Source of the DNA: Gammaproteobacteria bacterium
Lineage (GTDB): Bacteria > Pseudomonadota > Gammaproteobacteria > Eutrophobiales > Eutrophobiaceae
Assembly: GCA_016198885.1 (NCBI GenBank)
Contig: JACQHV010000144.1
Location: forward strand, 1 to 8,251
DNA length: 8,251 nucleotides
Reading direction: 5' to 3'
Shown here: positions 1 through 6,708 of the stretch, one piece after another
Layout: each line of letters starts with the position of its first letter
How positions within the stretch are numbered: position 1 is the first letter of the stretch
Notes under the pieces: generated by a model
What the model was told of the DNA's origin: nothing
The model's database searches: none
The model's input: the letters and a program-made list of their open reading frames with translations, nothing else
Translations under genes and position numbers: made by a program

Positions 1-774
1 CTGGGGATGATGTATTACTTTATTCCAAAACAGGCGAATCGCCCTATTTATTCCTATCGACTTTCTATTGTTCATTTCTGGGCATTGATCTTTACTTATA
101 TCTGGGCCGGTCCCCATCACCTTCACTATACGGCATTGCCGGAATGGGCACAGTCGCTGGGCATGGTAATGTCTTTAATATTACTGGCGCCTTCATGGGG
201 CGGCATGATCAATGGCATCATGACGTTATCCGGCGCATGGGACAAACTGCGCACTGATCCTGTGATACGTTTTCTCATCGTTGCGGTTTCCTTCTATGGC
301 ATGTCCACATTCGAGGGGCCCATGATGTCCATCAAGACTGTCAATGCGCTGTCACATTACACGGATTGGACCATCGGGCATGTTCACTCCGGCGCGCTTG
401 GCTGGGTTGCCTTTATCACCCTGGGTACGATGTATTATCTGATTCCACGTCTCTTTGGCCGGGAAATATACAGCGTCAAATTAATTGAAGTTCATTTCTG
501 GGTTTCAACGATCGGTATCGTCTTGTATATCACGTCGATGTGGGTATCCGGAATCATGCAGGGATTGATGTGGCGGGCTGTCAATGACGATGGCACCCTG
601 ACATACAGTTTTGTGGAAACGGTGCAGGCCATGCATCCGTTCTACTTCATACGTTTTCTGGGCGGATTCCTGTTTTTGGCTGGAACACTCGTTATGGCAT
701 ACAACATCTGGAAGACCGTTTCGGATGCCAAACCGGTAGAGGCCCTGATTCCTGCTCCCGTTCTGGCTCATTAG
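1..774 (+). CDS. ccoN: cbb3-type cytochrome c oxidase catalytic subunit CcoN (3' part)
   Basis: This is the C-terminal 257 residues of the haem-copper oxidase catalytic subunit, which reduces O2 to water in the inner membrane and pumps protons. The frame is open from base 1, so the 5' end is outside the window. The CuB histidine pair lies in the motif AGPHHLHYTALPEW (His codons 115-120). The tyrosine six residues before the first of them fits the cross-linked active-site Tyr of C-family oxidases. The haem ligands lie in IGHVHSGALGW (His codons 379-381 and 385-387), giving high-spin b3 and low-spin b by family knowledge. The conserved Glu of STFEGPM is at 313-315. The third CuB ligand and the other low-spin haem ligand must lie upstream of base 1. 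Several hydrophobic membrane segments are visible. The tail after the last helix is short. The gene ends with TAG 10 bases before ccoO. Confidence 0.97.
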   Translation: MGMMYYFIPKQANRPIYSYRLSIVHFWALIFTYIWAGPHHLHYTALPEWAQSLGMVMSLILLAPSWGGMINGIMTLSGAWDKLRTDPVIRFLIVAVSFYGMSTFEGPMMSIKTVNALSHYTDWTIGHVHSGALGWVAFITLGTMYYLIPRLFGREIYSVKLIEVHFWVSTIGIVLYITSMWVSGIMQGLMWRAVNDDGTLTYSFVETVQAMHPFYFIRFLGGFLFLAGTLVMAYNIWKTVSDAKPVEALIPAPVLAH

Positions 775-784
775 GATACAGCTT

Positions 785-1398
785 GTGACTGATACGCATA
801 AAAAAATCGAGAAAAACATCGGGCTGATGATTTTCCTGATTATCATTGTGATCAGCGTGGGCGGACTGGTGCAGATCGTGCCGCTCTTTTTCATGCATAC
901 CACGACAGAACCCGTAGCTGGCTTGAAACCCTATACGGCCCTGCAATTGTCAGGCAGGGATATTTATATCCGGGAAGGATGTTATGTCTGTCACTCACAG
1001 ATGATAAGACCTTTTCGCGCGGAAACAGAGCGTTATGGGCATTACTCACTTGCGGGTGAGTTTGTTTATGATCACCCGTTTCAGTGGGGATCAAAACGCA
1101 CCGGGCCTGATTTGCACCGTGTCGGCGGGCGCTACAGCGATGAATGGCATCGCGTGCACTTAATCAATCCGCGTGACGTTGTACCTGAATCCATCATGCC
1201 GGGATATCCCTGGCTGGAAACCACATCACTTGATGCGGGTAATATTCAAACCAAGATGCGGACATTGCGAAAACTGGGTGCGCCTTATACCGATGAAGAA
1301 ATTGAAAAAGCGCCCAAAGATATCGAAGGGAAAACTGAAATGGATGCCTGATTGCCTATCTGCAGATGCTGGGGAAGGCAGTGAAGACGAGAAGATGA
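785..1398 (+). CDS. ccoO: cbb3 oxidase monohaem cytochrome c subunit CcoO, frame broken near the 3' end
   Basis: CcoO is the membrane-anchored cytochrome c that relays electrons from CcoP to CcoN. A GTG start at 785 follows AGGA (773-776) with 8-base spacing. One N-terminal membrane helix (about residues 13-36) leads into a periplasmic domain with haem motif CYVCH (66-70), the family block YGHYSLAGEFVYDHPFQWGS, and the axial Met138 in ESIMPGYPW. The reading frame stops at TGA 1349-1351, giving only 188 residues and ending at ...TEMDA. The expected family tail LIAYLQMLGKAVK is encoded directly afterwards in the -1 frame, ending at TGA 1396-1398. Restoring one T or C at about 1348-1350 gives 204 residues, close to the usual length. 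The restored stop also overlaps an ATG (ATGA at 1395-1398), as expected in a tight operon. I see no slippery heptamer, so programmed shifting is unlikely. This is either a sequence error or a real C-terminal truncation. Confidence 0.93.
1389..1394 (+). promoter_or_regulatory. Ribosome binding site deciding the ccoQ start
   Basis: GAGAAG lies six bases before the ATG at 1401. It directly abuts the in-frame ATG at 1395, which leaves no spacer. This favours 1401 as the ccoQ start. Confidence 0.5.
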
Positions 1399-1400
1399 TT

Positions 1401-1583
1401 ATGGATACCGGAATCATACAATCAATCTGGACCATCATCGTTATGGTGGTCTTCGTCTGGGTTGTTTTCTGGGCATGGAACGGCAAGCGCAAGAAATCAT
1501 TTGATAAGGCATCACGGATCCCGATGGAAGATGACGAAATGATCTCTTCTGACATGCATTCGAAGGAAAATAATCATGACTGA
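1401..1583 (+). CDS. ccoQ: cbb3 oxidase small subunit CcoQ
   Basis: A 60-residue protein starting MDTGIIQSIW. It has a single hydrophobic helix (about residues 6-25), then the charged signature NGKRKKSFDKASRIPMEDDE, which matches the CcoQ pattern of a short membrane anchor followed by a basic stretch and a conserved acidic patch. CcoQ helps stabilise assembly of CcoP with CcoNO. An in-frame ATG at 1395 would add two residues (MI), but the spacing of the ribosome binding site favours 1401. It lies between ccoO and ccoP, and its stop (1581-1583) overlaps the ccoP start by eight bases, suggesting coupled translation. The acidic, polar C-terminus (to SKENNHD) is somewhat longer than in some homologues. 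Identification rests on size, topology, motif and gene position. Confidence 0.9.
   Translation: MDTGIIQSIWTIIVMVVFVWVVFWAWNGKRKKSFDKASRIPMEDDEMISSDMHSKENNHD
1562..1567 (+). promoter_or_regulatory. ccoP ribosome binding site
   Basis: GAAGGA lies eight bases before the ccoP ATG at 1576, inside the end of ccoQ. It is the clearest Shine-Dalgarno match in the oxidase operon. Confidence 0.7.
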
Positions 1584-2478
1584 TTTTACCAGCGGTTTCT
1601 GGGGAATATTCATTTTTATAATCACTGTGATATCTATCGTTGCATTGTTTGTTTTCATTGCAAATTTTAAAGGTGGCAAGAAAATTGTTCCGGGCGAGGA
1701 TAAAAGCACAACTGATCATGTGTGGGATGAAAACCTCAGTGAATACAATAATCCATTACCAAAATGGTGGCTGAATCTTTTTTATATCACGCTGGTTTTC
1801 GGAATCATCTATCTCGTTTTATATCCCGGCCTTGGGAGTTTTGCCGGTATTTTGGGATGGAGTCAAACCAGGCAATATGATGAAGAAATAAAAAATGCAG
1901 GTGAAAAATATGATCCCATTTTTACACAATATGCCAATCAGGAATTAATGGCTGTCGTTAATAACCCGGCGGCGCTTGAGATTGGCAAGCGCCTGTATTC
2001 AACTTATTGCACAACCTGTCATGGGTCTGATGCGGGAGGCGCCCGCGGATTTCCGAATCTGCGGGATAATGACTGGCTTTATGGAGGTGATCCAGCAACA
2101 ATCAAGACAACCATTCTGAATGGAAGGGCCGGTATGATGCCGGCCTGGAAAGGCCTCATTGGCGAAAAAGAGATTACTGAGGTGACTGAATACGTCGTCA
2201 GTCTCAGTGGCCGTGAGGCAGACGTATCTGCTGTGGCAAAGGGCATGGGAACCTTTGCGCAATACTGCGCCGTCTGTCATGGTGCGGATGGCAAGGGGAA
2301 CCAGCAGCTTGGCGCCCCGAATTTAACGGATGATATCTGGTTACATGGGGGGGCCAGGGCGCGCATACTGGAAACAGTTTCACTTGGCAGGCAGGGTAAC
2401 ATGCCGGCACATAAGGAATTTCTGGGCGATGCCAAAGCGCACCTCCTGGCTGCCTACATATACAGTTTGTCCAGGTAG
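1576..2478 (+). CDS. ccoP: cbb3 oxidase dihaem cytochrome c subunit CcoP
   Basis: A 300-residue subunit that takes electrons from soluble or membrane c-type cytochromes and passes them to CcoO. An N-terminal membrane helix (about 8-30) is followed by a cytoplasmic linker containing DENLSEYNNPLPKWW, a family hallmark. A second helix (about 64-84) leads into two periplasmic cytochrome c domains. Haem motifs are CTTCH (145-149) and CAVCH (231-235). Candidate axial methionines are Met187/188 in GMMPAW and Met276 in NMPAH. Length and topology agree with the proteobacterial form that has two N-terminal helices. The ATG at 1576 overlaps the end of ccoQ and has a good ribosome binding site. The 5' third is visibly AT-rich. 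It is the last gene of the ccoNOQP block, and a 154-base gap follows. Confidence 0.97.
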   Translation: MTDFTSGFWGIFIFIITVISIVALFVFIANFKGGKKIVPGEDKSTTDHVWDENLSEYNNPLPKWWLNLFYITLVFGIIYLVLYPGLGSFAGILGWSQTRQYDEEIKNAGEKYDPIFTQYANQELMAVVNNPAALEIGKRLYSTYCTTCHGSDAGGARGFPNLRDNDWLYGGDPATIKTTILNGRAGMMPAWKGLIGEKEITEVTEYVVSLSGREADVSAVAKGMGTFAQYCAVCHGADGKGNQQLGAPNLTDDIWLHGGARARILETVSLGRQGNMPAHKEFLGDAKAHLLAAYIYSLSR

Positions 2479-2632
2479 CAATAACGTCTGCGAATCCTCT
2501 AGTTGAAAATTGTATGAAACTTCTTGCAAGTACGAAACATTGACTGCCTCATCCGGTTTATTGACGATATATTTTTAATCCCGGCAATTAAACCGGCTAC
2601 ACTATTCTGTAATATTTCGTGATTCAGAATTC
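2479..2632 (+). promoter_or_regulatory. ccoP-ccoG intergenic region, possible ccoG promoter or leader
   Basis: This is the longest non-coding stretch in the oxidase half and probably holds the control signals for ccoG-fixH. ATTGAC occurs at 2539-2544 and again at 2560-2565, 21 bases apart (about two helical turns), so either copy could contribute to a promoter or a binding site. An imperfect inverted repeat lies at 2553-2596. I could not pair a good -35 with a good -10: TTGACT at 2540 and TATATT at 2568 are too far apart. I see no FNR/ANR box of the form TTGAT-N4-ATCAA. There is no strong Shine-Dalgarno before the ATG at 2633. Confidence 0.35.
2553..2596. repeat. Imperfect inverted repeat between ccoP and ccoG
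   Basis: CCGGTTTATTG (2553-2563) faces CAATTAAACCGG (2585-2596). The outer 8 bases match perfectly, and the arm extends to 11 pairs with one bulged T. About 21 bases separate the arms. No T-run follows on either strand, so it is not a classic intrinsic terminator. It could be a transcript hairpin protecting the ccoP end, or an operator. Confidence 0.5.
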
Positions 2633-4094
2633 ATGCAAAATCATTTAACTAATACCACTGCTTTATCTGACGGGAAAATAGAGCAGATAAAATCAGGATT
2701 GACTCATGATGATGAGATTCTGCTTTCACTTTACGGCAAACGGGAAAAAGTTTACCCGCGGGAAGTCCATGGAATTTTCGCCTTTCTTCGCGTACTCGCT
2801 GCAATTGGTTTATTAGGTATATTTTATGGGTTGCCATGGTTGCAGTGGGACGGGCGGCAATCCGTCCTGCTGGATCTTCCCGCGCGTAAATTTTATATAT
2901 TCGGCTTAACTTTCTGGCCGCAGGATTTTTTATATTTAACCTTCCTGCTCATGCTTGCCGCCCTTGGCCTGTTTTTCTTTACTGCATTGGCGGGGAGAGT
3001 CTGGTGTGGTTATGCCTGCCCCCAGACTGTATGGACCGAGGTATTTCTCTGGATAGAACATATGATAGAGGGAACCCGTATCCAGAAAATGCGACTGGAT
3101 AAGTCACTACTGACACTCAGAAAATTCCGGATTAAGGCAACCAAACATGCATTGTGGATACTGTTTGCCGCGTTTACAGGTTTTACGTTTGTATCCTATT
3201 TCACGCCCGCGAAAATTCTTGTTGATGAACTGGTAAATTTCCAGCTTGGTCCCTGGGAAACGTTCTGGATTGTCTTTTATGGTTTTGCGACATACGGTAA
3301 CGCCGGATGGATGCGGGAACAGGTGTGCATACACATGTGTCCTTATGGAAGATTTCAAAACGCCATGTTTGATGATAACACGTTGATTGTTTCTTATGAT
3401 GAGAAACGTGGTGAACCGCGGGGGCCGCGTAAACCCAGCAGTGATCACAGGCGTCAGGGCCTGGGTCGTCAGGGCCTGGGTGATTGTATTAACTGCACGC
3501 TGTGTGTTCAGGTCTGTCCCACCGGTATCGATATCCGTAATGGTCTGCAATACGAATGCATAGCTTGCTCTGCATGTATTGATGTGTGTAATGATGTCAT
3601 GGACAAGATGGGATATCCGAAAGGTTTGATTCGTTATACCACGCAAAATGCATTACAAGGCAAACAGACACGGATTATAAGGCCACGCATCATTATCTAT
3701 GGGGTTATTCTGACGGGAATAATTTCGATATTTATATATTCATTAAGCCAACGAATACCTGCCGGACTGGATGTAATCAGGGATCGAAATCAGTTGTATC
3801 GTGAAACTGCGGGTTTAATCGAGAAATGTCTATACACTGAAAATTTTGAATATGGATGATAAAGTTCACGAATATCAATTGCGGGCAGAAGGCATACCGG
3901 ATCTCATATTGGAAACAGACCAGACGCCTGTTGTTGTCGATGCCGGCAAAGTCATTGATTTACCAGTAAGGTTAAGGGCGGATGAAACAAATCTTGTCAA
4001 GCGCAGCACGGATATCGTCTTTACATTGACGGCAACAGACGAGGCGGAACTGAAGATAACAGAGAAAGCAAAATTCCTGGGACCTCAACCATGA
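2633..4094 (+). CDS. ccoG: Polyferredoxin-type cbb3 assembly protein CcoG (FixG/RdxA), frame broken near the 3' end
   Basis: CcoG is a membrane iron-sulfur protein needed for cbb3 maturation. In studied bacteria it is a cupric reductase supplying Cu(I). The N-terminal block KVYPREVHGIFAFLR and the segments LPWLQWDGRQ and LPARKFYIFGLTFWPQDF are strong family matches. Cys motifs include WCGYACPQTVWTEVF (C125, C129), a CxxxCP in QVCIHMCPYGRF, and a ferredoxin domain with CINCTLCVQVCP (285-296) and CIACSACIDVC (309-319). About five membrane helices are visible. The first frame stops at 3859 after 408 residues with a spurious end. The expected YTLKILNMDDK and the rest of the C-terminal immunoglobulin-like domain, to FLGPQP, continue in another frame to TGA 4092-4094. 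Removing one A from the AAA at 3824-3826 (reading IENVYTL) restores 486 residues, the normal size. The stop overlaps the fixH ATG. The start at 2633 has no clear ribosome binding site. Confidence 0.93.
3452..3481 (+). repeat. Perfect 15-base tandem repeat within ccoG
   Basis: CGTCAGGGCCTGGGT occurs twice back to back (3452-3466 and 3467-3481), in frame, encoding RQGLG twice (residues 274-283). It sits immediately before the first ferredoxin cysteine cluster. It looks like a recent in-frame duplication in a flexible linker. Confidence 0.9.
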
Positions 4095-4564
4095 ACAATA
4101 ATATTATGTCCGATAAACCCTGGTATCGCATACCCTATGTATGGATGGTGATATTTTTCCCTGCCTTGGCGGTTGTTGGCGGAATTATTACGGCCTGGCT
4201 TGCGATAAATTCAGATGATGGTCTGGTCATGGATGATTATTACAAACGAGGCCTTGAGATAAACAAAACTCTCGCGCGTGACCAGGCAACAGATGATTAC
4301 GCCCTTAAAGCATCCATTGAAATGCGCAGGGATCAAGGATTGCTTATATTGACATTAAATGCCAACGATCAATTTAATTATCCTGAAGAAATCGCAATAA
4401 CATTTCTTCATCCTACCCAGGGTGGTCATGATAAGCATTTGATACTTACAAAAACATATGGATCAGAGTATCAGGCAAAACTCCCTGAACTCTCTAAAGG
4501 CCGTTGGTATATCCAGATTGAAGATAATGATTGGCGGATATTGCACTCATTATATATAGATTAA
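4091..4564 (+). CDS. ccoH: cbb3 oxidase assembly protein FixH/CcoH
   Basis: A 157-residue inner-membrane protein with one N-terminal helix (about residues 16-40) preceded by the family motif KPWYRIPYVWM. Just after the helix is the signature SDDGLVMDDYYKRGLEINKTLARD, typical of FixH. The rest is a periplasmic beta-rich domain. FixH/CcoH is needed for stability and assembly of cbb3 oxidase. The ATG at 4091 overlaps the ccoG stop (ATGA, 4091-4094), so translation is probably coupled. An alternative ATG at 4106 would give MSDKPWYR, which resembles many family starts. In most proteobacteria ccoI and ccoS follow, but here the next gene is convergent, so this is the last cco gene in the cluster. 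Confidence 0.92.
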   Translation: MNNNIMSDKPWYRIPYVWMVIFFPALAVVGGIITAWLAINSDDGLVMDDYYKRGLEINKTLARDQATDDYALKASIEMRRDQGLLILTLNANDQFNYPEEIAITFLHPTQGGHDKHLILTKTYGSEYQAKLPELSKGRWYIQIEDNDWRILHSLYID

Positions 4565-4616
4565 GAAGACCACAAAGGTAGTTAAACTGTCGCTGCACCT
4601 CAAAAAGCATAAGAAG
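4565..4616. other. Convergent intergenic gap
   Basis: Only 52 bases separate the stop of fixH (plus strand) from the stop of the barrel-protein gene (minus strand). I see no GC-rich hairpin followed by a T-run in either direction, so neither operon has an obvious intrinsic terminator here. Confidence 0.6.
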
Positions 4617-5960
4617 TCAGAATGTTACCTGGATCCATGCCCAGAATTTGGTGAGATCAAAGGCCTGGCCTGCTGTTGAGTTACGTGCAACGTTTAGCGT
4701 GTTTTTATCAGCATCGTATTCCGCATACTTGAGACCAACGGTATAGCGCTTCAAGAATGTTTTTTCAATCAATAAATCCCATTCGGTCCCGTAGTCATAG
4801 TCATCTTTGTCCGATGACAGGTCGTGATAAACAGCCATCAAGGTTGCGCCAAAAATATTTGTCTTGAGCGTCACGAAAAGATCTTCGATCCCGTCACCCG
4901 GAGTCACAAGAAAACGATCAGCCCAGCCCTGGAATGCGTGATTTGTACCGAGCGGCGTCTGAAACGATTCGACCCCCCCATCGCCCCCAAGCACTTCGTA
5001 ACTTGCCTTTGCCGTGACGGAGTCTACCAGTTTACCGAAAGTGTAATTTGCGCCGAATTCACCAAGCCAGTAGTTAACGCCGATGTCATTCGGATTTCCG
5101 CCATAGTCATGCTGGCGCGCATATTCACCGGTATAGAGAATTTTGGCCTGGAGTGTCACAGGATAAGAGCCGTCGAAACGCAGCCCATAGGTCCGGGTTG
5201 AAAATCTTTCTGACACCGAATTCGAAAAATCGAGCAGGTATGCATAGGGTTCAAACTTGCCGAACCTGAAACCATTGTACTGTACATTGAAAAAGTGACT
5301 GTCCATGCGGAAATCGCTGCGATCAGGCAATGGATTATCTTCACCAAAGATACGGTTCACATTCCAGACGTAGGCATAGTCTGCCACGGTATCCGGAAGA
5401 TAACGGCTGGTTGCGCGAAATGCATCAAAACCCTGCCAGTTCTGGCGCCACAGGATGTTGCCGATATAGCGGTGTAAAGGCGCCTGGCGGTGTTCGATCT
5501 CCTGGCGGCCAAACCGCAGAATTGTCTGGGGGATACCTTCAAAGCGCAGATTTGCCTGATGGATTTCGGTACCTTCAGGATCAACTACTACGGCACGATC
5601 AGTGATATTGTTGTTGCCACCATCATTGAATTTCTCGGCACCAATGACACGTACGTCCTCAACCTGGAAATAAGCACCAAAGTGATAAAGAAGTCCAGTG
5701 TTGTAACCGAGGGCGGTGCGCAGCGTATTCGCGTAGGCATCCTTGCGCGGTGGAGGGACCTGTGCATCATCGACATTTTCAAAACGGTAGCGCAGAAACA
5801 AATCCACCTTGCCGCCTGTAAGGAACTCCCGGAATGGATCAGTAGGTTCTGTAGTGCCAGCGGTTGTTTCCGCGCCGTGCAGAACGTCAGGCACAAGCAA
5901 CAGCACTACCAGCTGGATGCATGCAACATAGGTAGCCGGTCCGGCGCGAAGAGAAACCAT
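4617..5960 (-). CDS. Outer-membrane beta-barrel protein, alginate-export-like family
   Basis: A 447-residue protein predicted to be secreted and inserted in the outer membrane. The start chosen is the ATG at 5960, which has GGAGGG five bases upstream. A longer frame reaches 6047 but would add 29 polar residues before the signal peptide. The signal peptide runs from basic MVSLRAG through a hydrophobic core (VACIQLVVLLLVPDV) to about residue 30. The first mature strands contain VDLFLRYRFENVDD. Later blocks AYLLDFSN, YGLRFDGSYPV, SFQTPLGTNHAFQGWADRFL and YHDLSSDKDDYDYGTEWDL follow the pattern of proteins annotated as alginate export family. Alternating aromatic residues and the terminal Phe (WIQVTF) fit a barrel recognised by the BAM machinery. 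It starts 19 bases after the chaperone gene, so it is probably the last gene of the molybdoenzyme operon. A channel for the enzyme's substrate is a guess. The family name does not imply alginate transport here. Confidence 0.85.
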   Translation of the reverse strand: MVSLRAGPATYVACIQLVVLLLVPDVLHGAETTAGTTEPTDPFREFLTGGKVDLFLRYRFENVDDAQVPPPRKDAYANTLRTALGYNTGLLYHFGAYFQVEDVRVIGAEKFNDGGNNNITDRAVVVDPEGTEIHQANLRFEGIPQTILRFGRQEIEHRQAPLHRYIGNILWRQNWQGFDAFRATSRYLPDTVADYAYVWNVNRIFGEDNPLPDRSDFRMDSHFFNVQYNGFRFGKFEPYAYLLDFSNSVSERFSTRTYGLRFDGSYPVTLQAKILYTGEYARQHDYGGNPNDIGVNYWLGEFGANYTFGKLVDSVTAKASYEVLGGDGGVESFQTPLGTNHAFQGWADRFLVTPGDGIEDLFVTLKTNIFGATLMAVYHDLSSDKDDYDYGTEWDLLIEKTFLKRYTVGLKYAEYDADKNTLNVARNSTAGQAFDLTKFWAWIQVTF

Positions 5961-5971
5961 CCATTCCCTCC
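5961..5971 (-). promoter_or_regulatory. Strong ribosome binding site deciding the barrel-protein start
   Basis: On the minus strand, GGAGGG (5971-5966) precedes ATG 5960-5958 by five bases. It is the best Shine-Dalgarno in the window. It lies inside the longer open frame and so decides for the shorter start. Confidence 0.8.
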
Positions 5972-5979
5972 AGTTTTTC

Positions 5980-6708
5980 CTATGGTGCGGAAGCGAGTGG
6001 GCAGGTAAATGTATCGTCCCCGATTTCAGTGTCGGATACCCGGGCACGTATGCGGATTGGTACGATGCCCAGACGCCCGGTTTCCAGATGAATCATGTGT
6101 TGCAGTGTTTTCACCAGTGAACAGTAAAACGGAACGGGATTATTTTCGATCAAACTCTCTGCCCAGTAGTCAATCCATGTTGCGAGGTGTTCTTCGAGAA
6201 ATTTTTTCTGTGCATCGCGGGTGATGTCCAGTTTGTCCTCAAGCCCGGCGTTCAGTGCATAAGCTTCCTTGAGACATAGAACACTCATGAACTCAAGTTC
6301 CATTGCAAGATGATCCTCCGGAACGGAATCACCAGCTTCTCTCGGAAGAACGCTGAATGCATGGTAGAAACCGGAGATATCAGCAATCTGGGCGGCCTTG
6401 CCAAGCAGACGCGCTGAGTCTCCCCACGAGGTCTCGGTCAGCGGGCAACATGCCGCAGGACCGAACAAGCGGATATGTTCTTCCGCCAGCGCTGCAACGT
6501 CAGCTTTTTGGAGTGCCGTGTGCATATCTGAAATCGTTTCCCGCATCTCCGTTGACCAGAAATTGTGCCATTTGGACAGAGTCAGCCAACGTGCAGTGAG
6601 TGACTCTATAAGTGCTGGATCCGGATACGCAAAAACTCCTGCAAGACATTGATAGATCCCCGCTCTTAAGAGCGCATCTGAAGTTTCGTTGTGCGTTGAG
6701 ATTGTCAT
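5980..6708 (-). CDS. TorD/NarJ/DmsD-family molybdoenzyme maturation chaperone
   Basis: A 242-residue, mostly helical cytoplasmic protein without signal peptide. Family features are the N-terminal ALLRAGIYQCLAGVFAYPD (about 12-30), LFGPAACCPLTETSW (81-95), resembling the LF..G..CPPYES block, and PEDHLAMELEFMSVLC (130-145), resembling the signature PDHLxxELEFM. These chaperones bind the signal peptide of the catalytic subunit and hold it until the molybdenum cofactor is inserted. The start chosen is ATG 6708-6706, which overlaps the gamma-subunit stop as ATGA (6708-6705). An open frame extends to 6780, but that stretch is the other-frame shadow of the gamma gene. Its place after the gamma gene matches the D position of ebdABCD-type operons. 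It is most likely dedicated to the alpha subunit encoded beyond the right edge. Confidence 0.88.
   Translation of the reverse strand: MTISTHNETSDALLRAGIYQCLAGVFAYPDPALIESLTARWLTLSKWHNFWSTEMRETISDMHTALQKADVAALAEEHIRLFGPAACCPLTETSWGDSARLLGKAAQIADISGFYHAFSVLPREAGDSVPEDHLAMELEFMSVLCLKEAYALNAGLEDKLDITRDAQKKFLEEHLATWIDYWAESLIENNPVPFYCSLVKTLQHMIHLETGRLGIVPIRIRARVSDTEIGDDTFTCPLASAP

Noticed and set aside
1341..1352. Programmed -1 ribosomal frameshift in ccoO
   Set aside because: A -1 slip would rejoin the conserved tail (GCC then CTG ATT), but no X-XXY-YYZ slippery heptamer and no evident downstream structure are present. A missing base is simpler.
1173..1400. Long N-terminal extension of ccoQ overlapping ccoO
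   Set aside because: The upstream residues are out-of-frame ccoO sequence. CcoQ homology starts at the ATG near 1395-1401, which has the ribosome binding site.
2539..2610. FNR/ANR box or clear sigma-70 promoter upstream of ccoG
   Set aside because: No TTGAT-N4-ATCAA palindrome was found, and the TTGACT/TTGACG hexamers have no -10 box at suitable spacing.
3846..4094. Separate small gene starting at TTG 3846
   Set aside because: Its product matches the C-terminal domain of CcoG, and the matching frame extends upstream of the TTG (YTLKI). It is the displaced end of ccoG, not a new gene.
4565..4616. Bidirectional terminator between fixH and the barrel-protein gene
   Set aside because: No stem of useful length and no T-run could be found on either strand.
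5490..6008. 172-residue plus-strand open frame antisense to the barrel-protein gene
   Set aside because: No family resemblance and no clear ribosome binding site. The opposite strand encodes a clear secreted barrel protein.
5961..6047. Upstream extension of the barrel-protein gene
   Set aside because: The extra 29 residues overlap the chaperone gene, are polar, and would bury the signal peptide. The strong Shine-Dalgarno at 5966-5971 marks ATG 5960.
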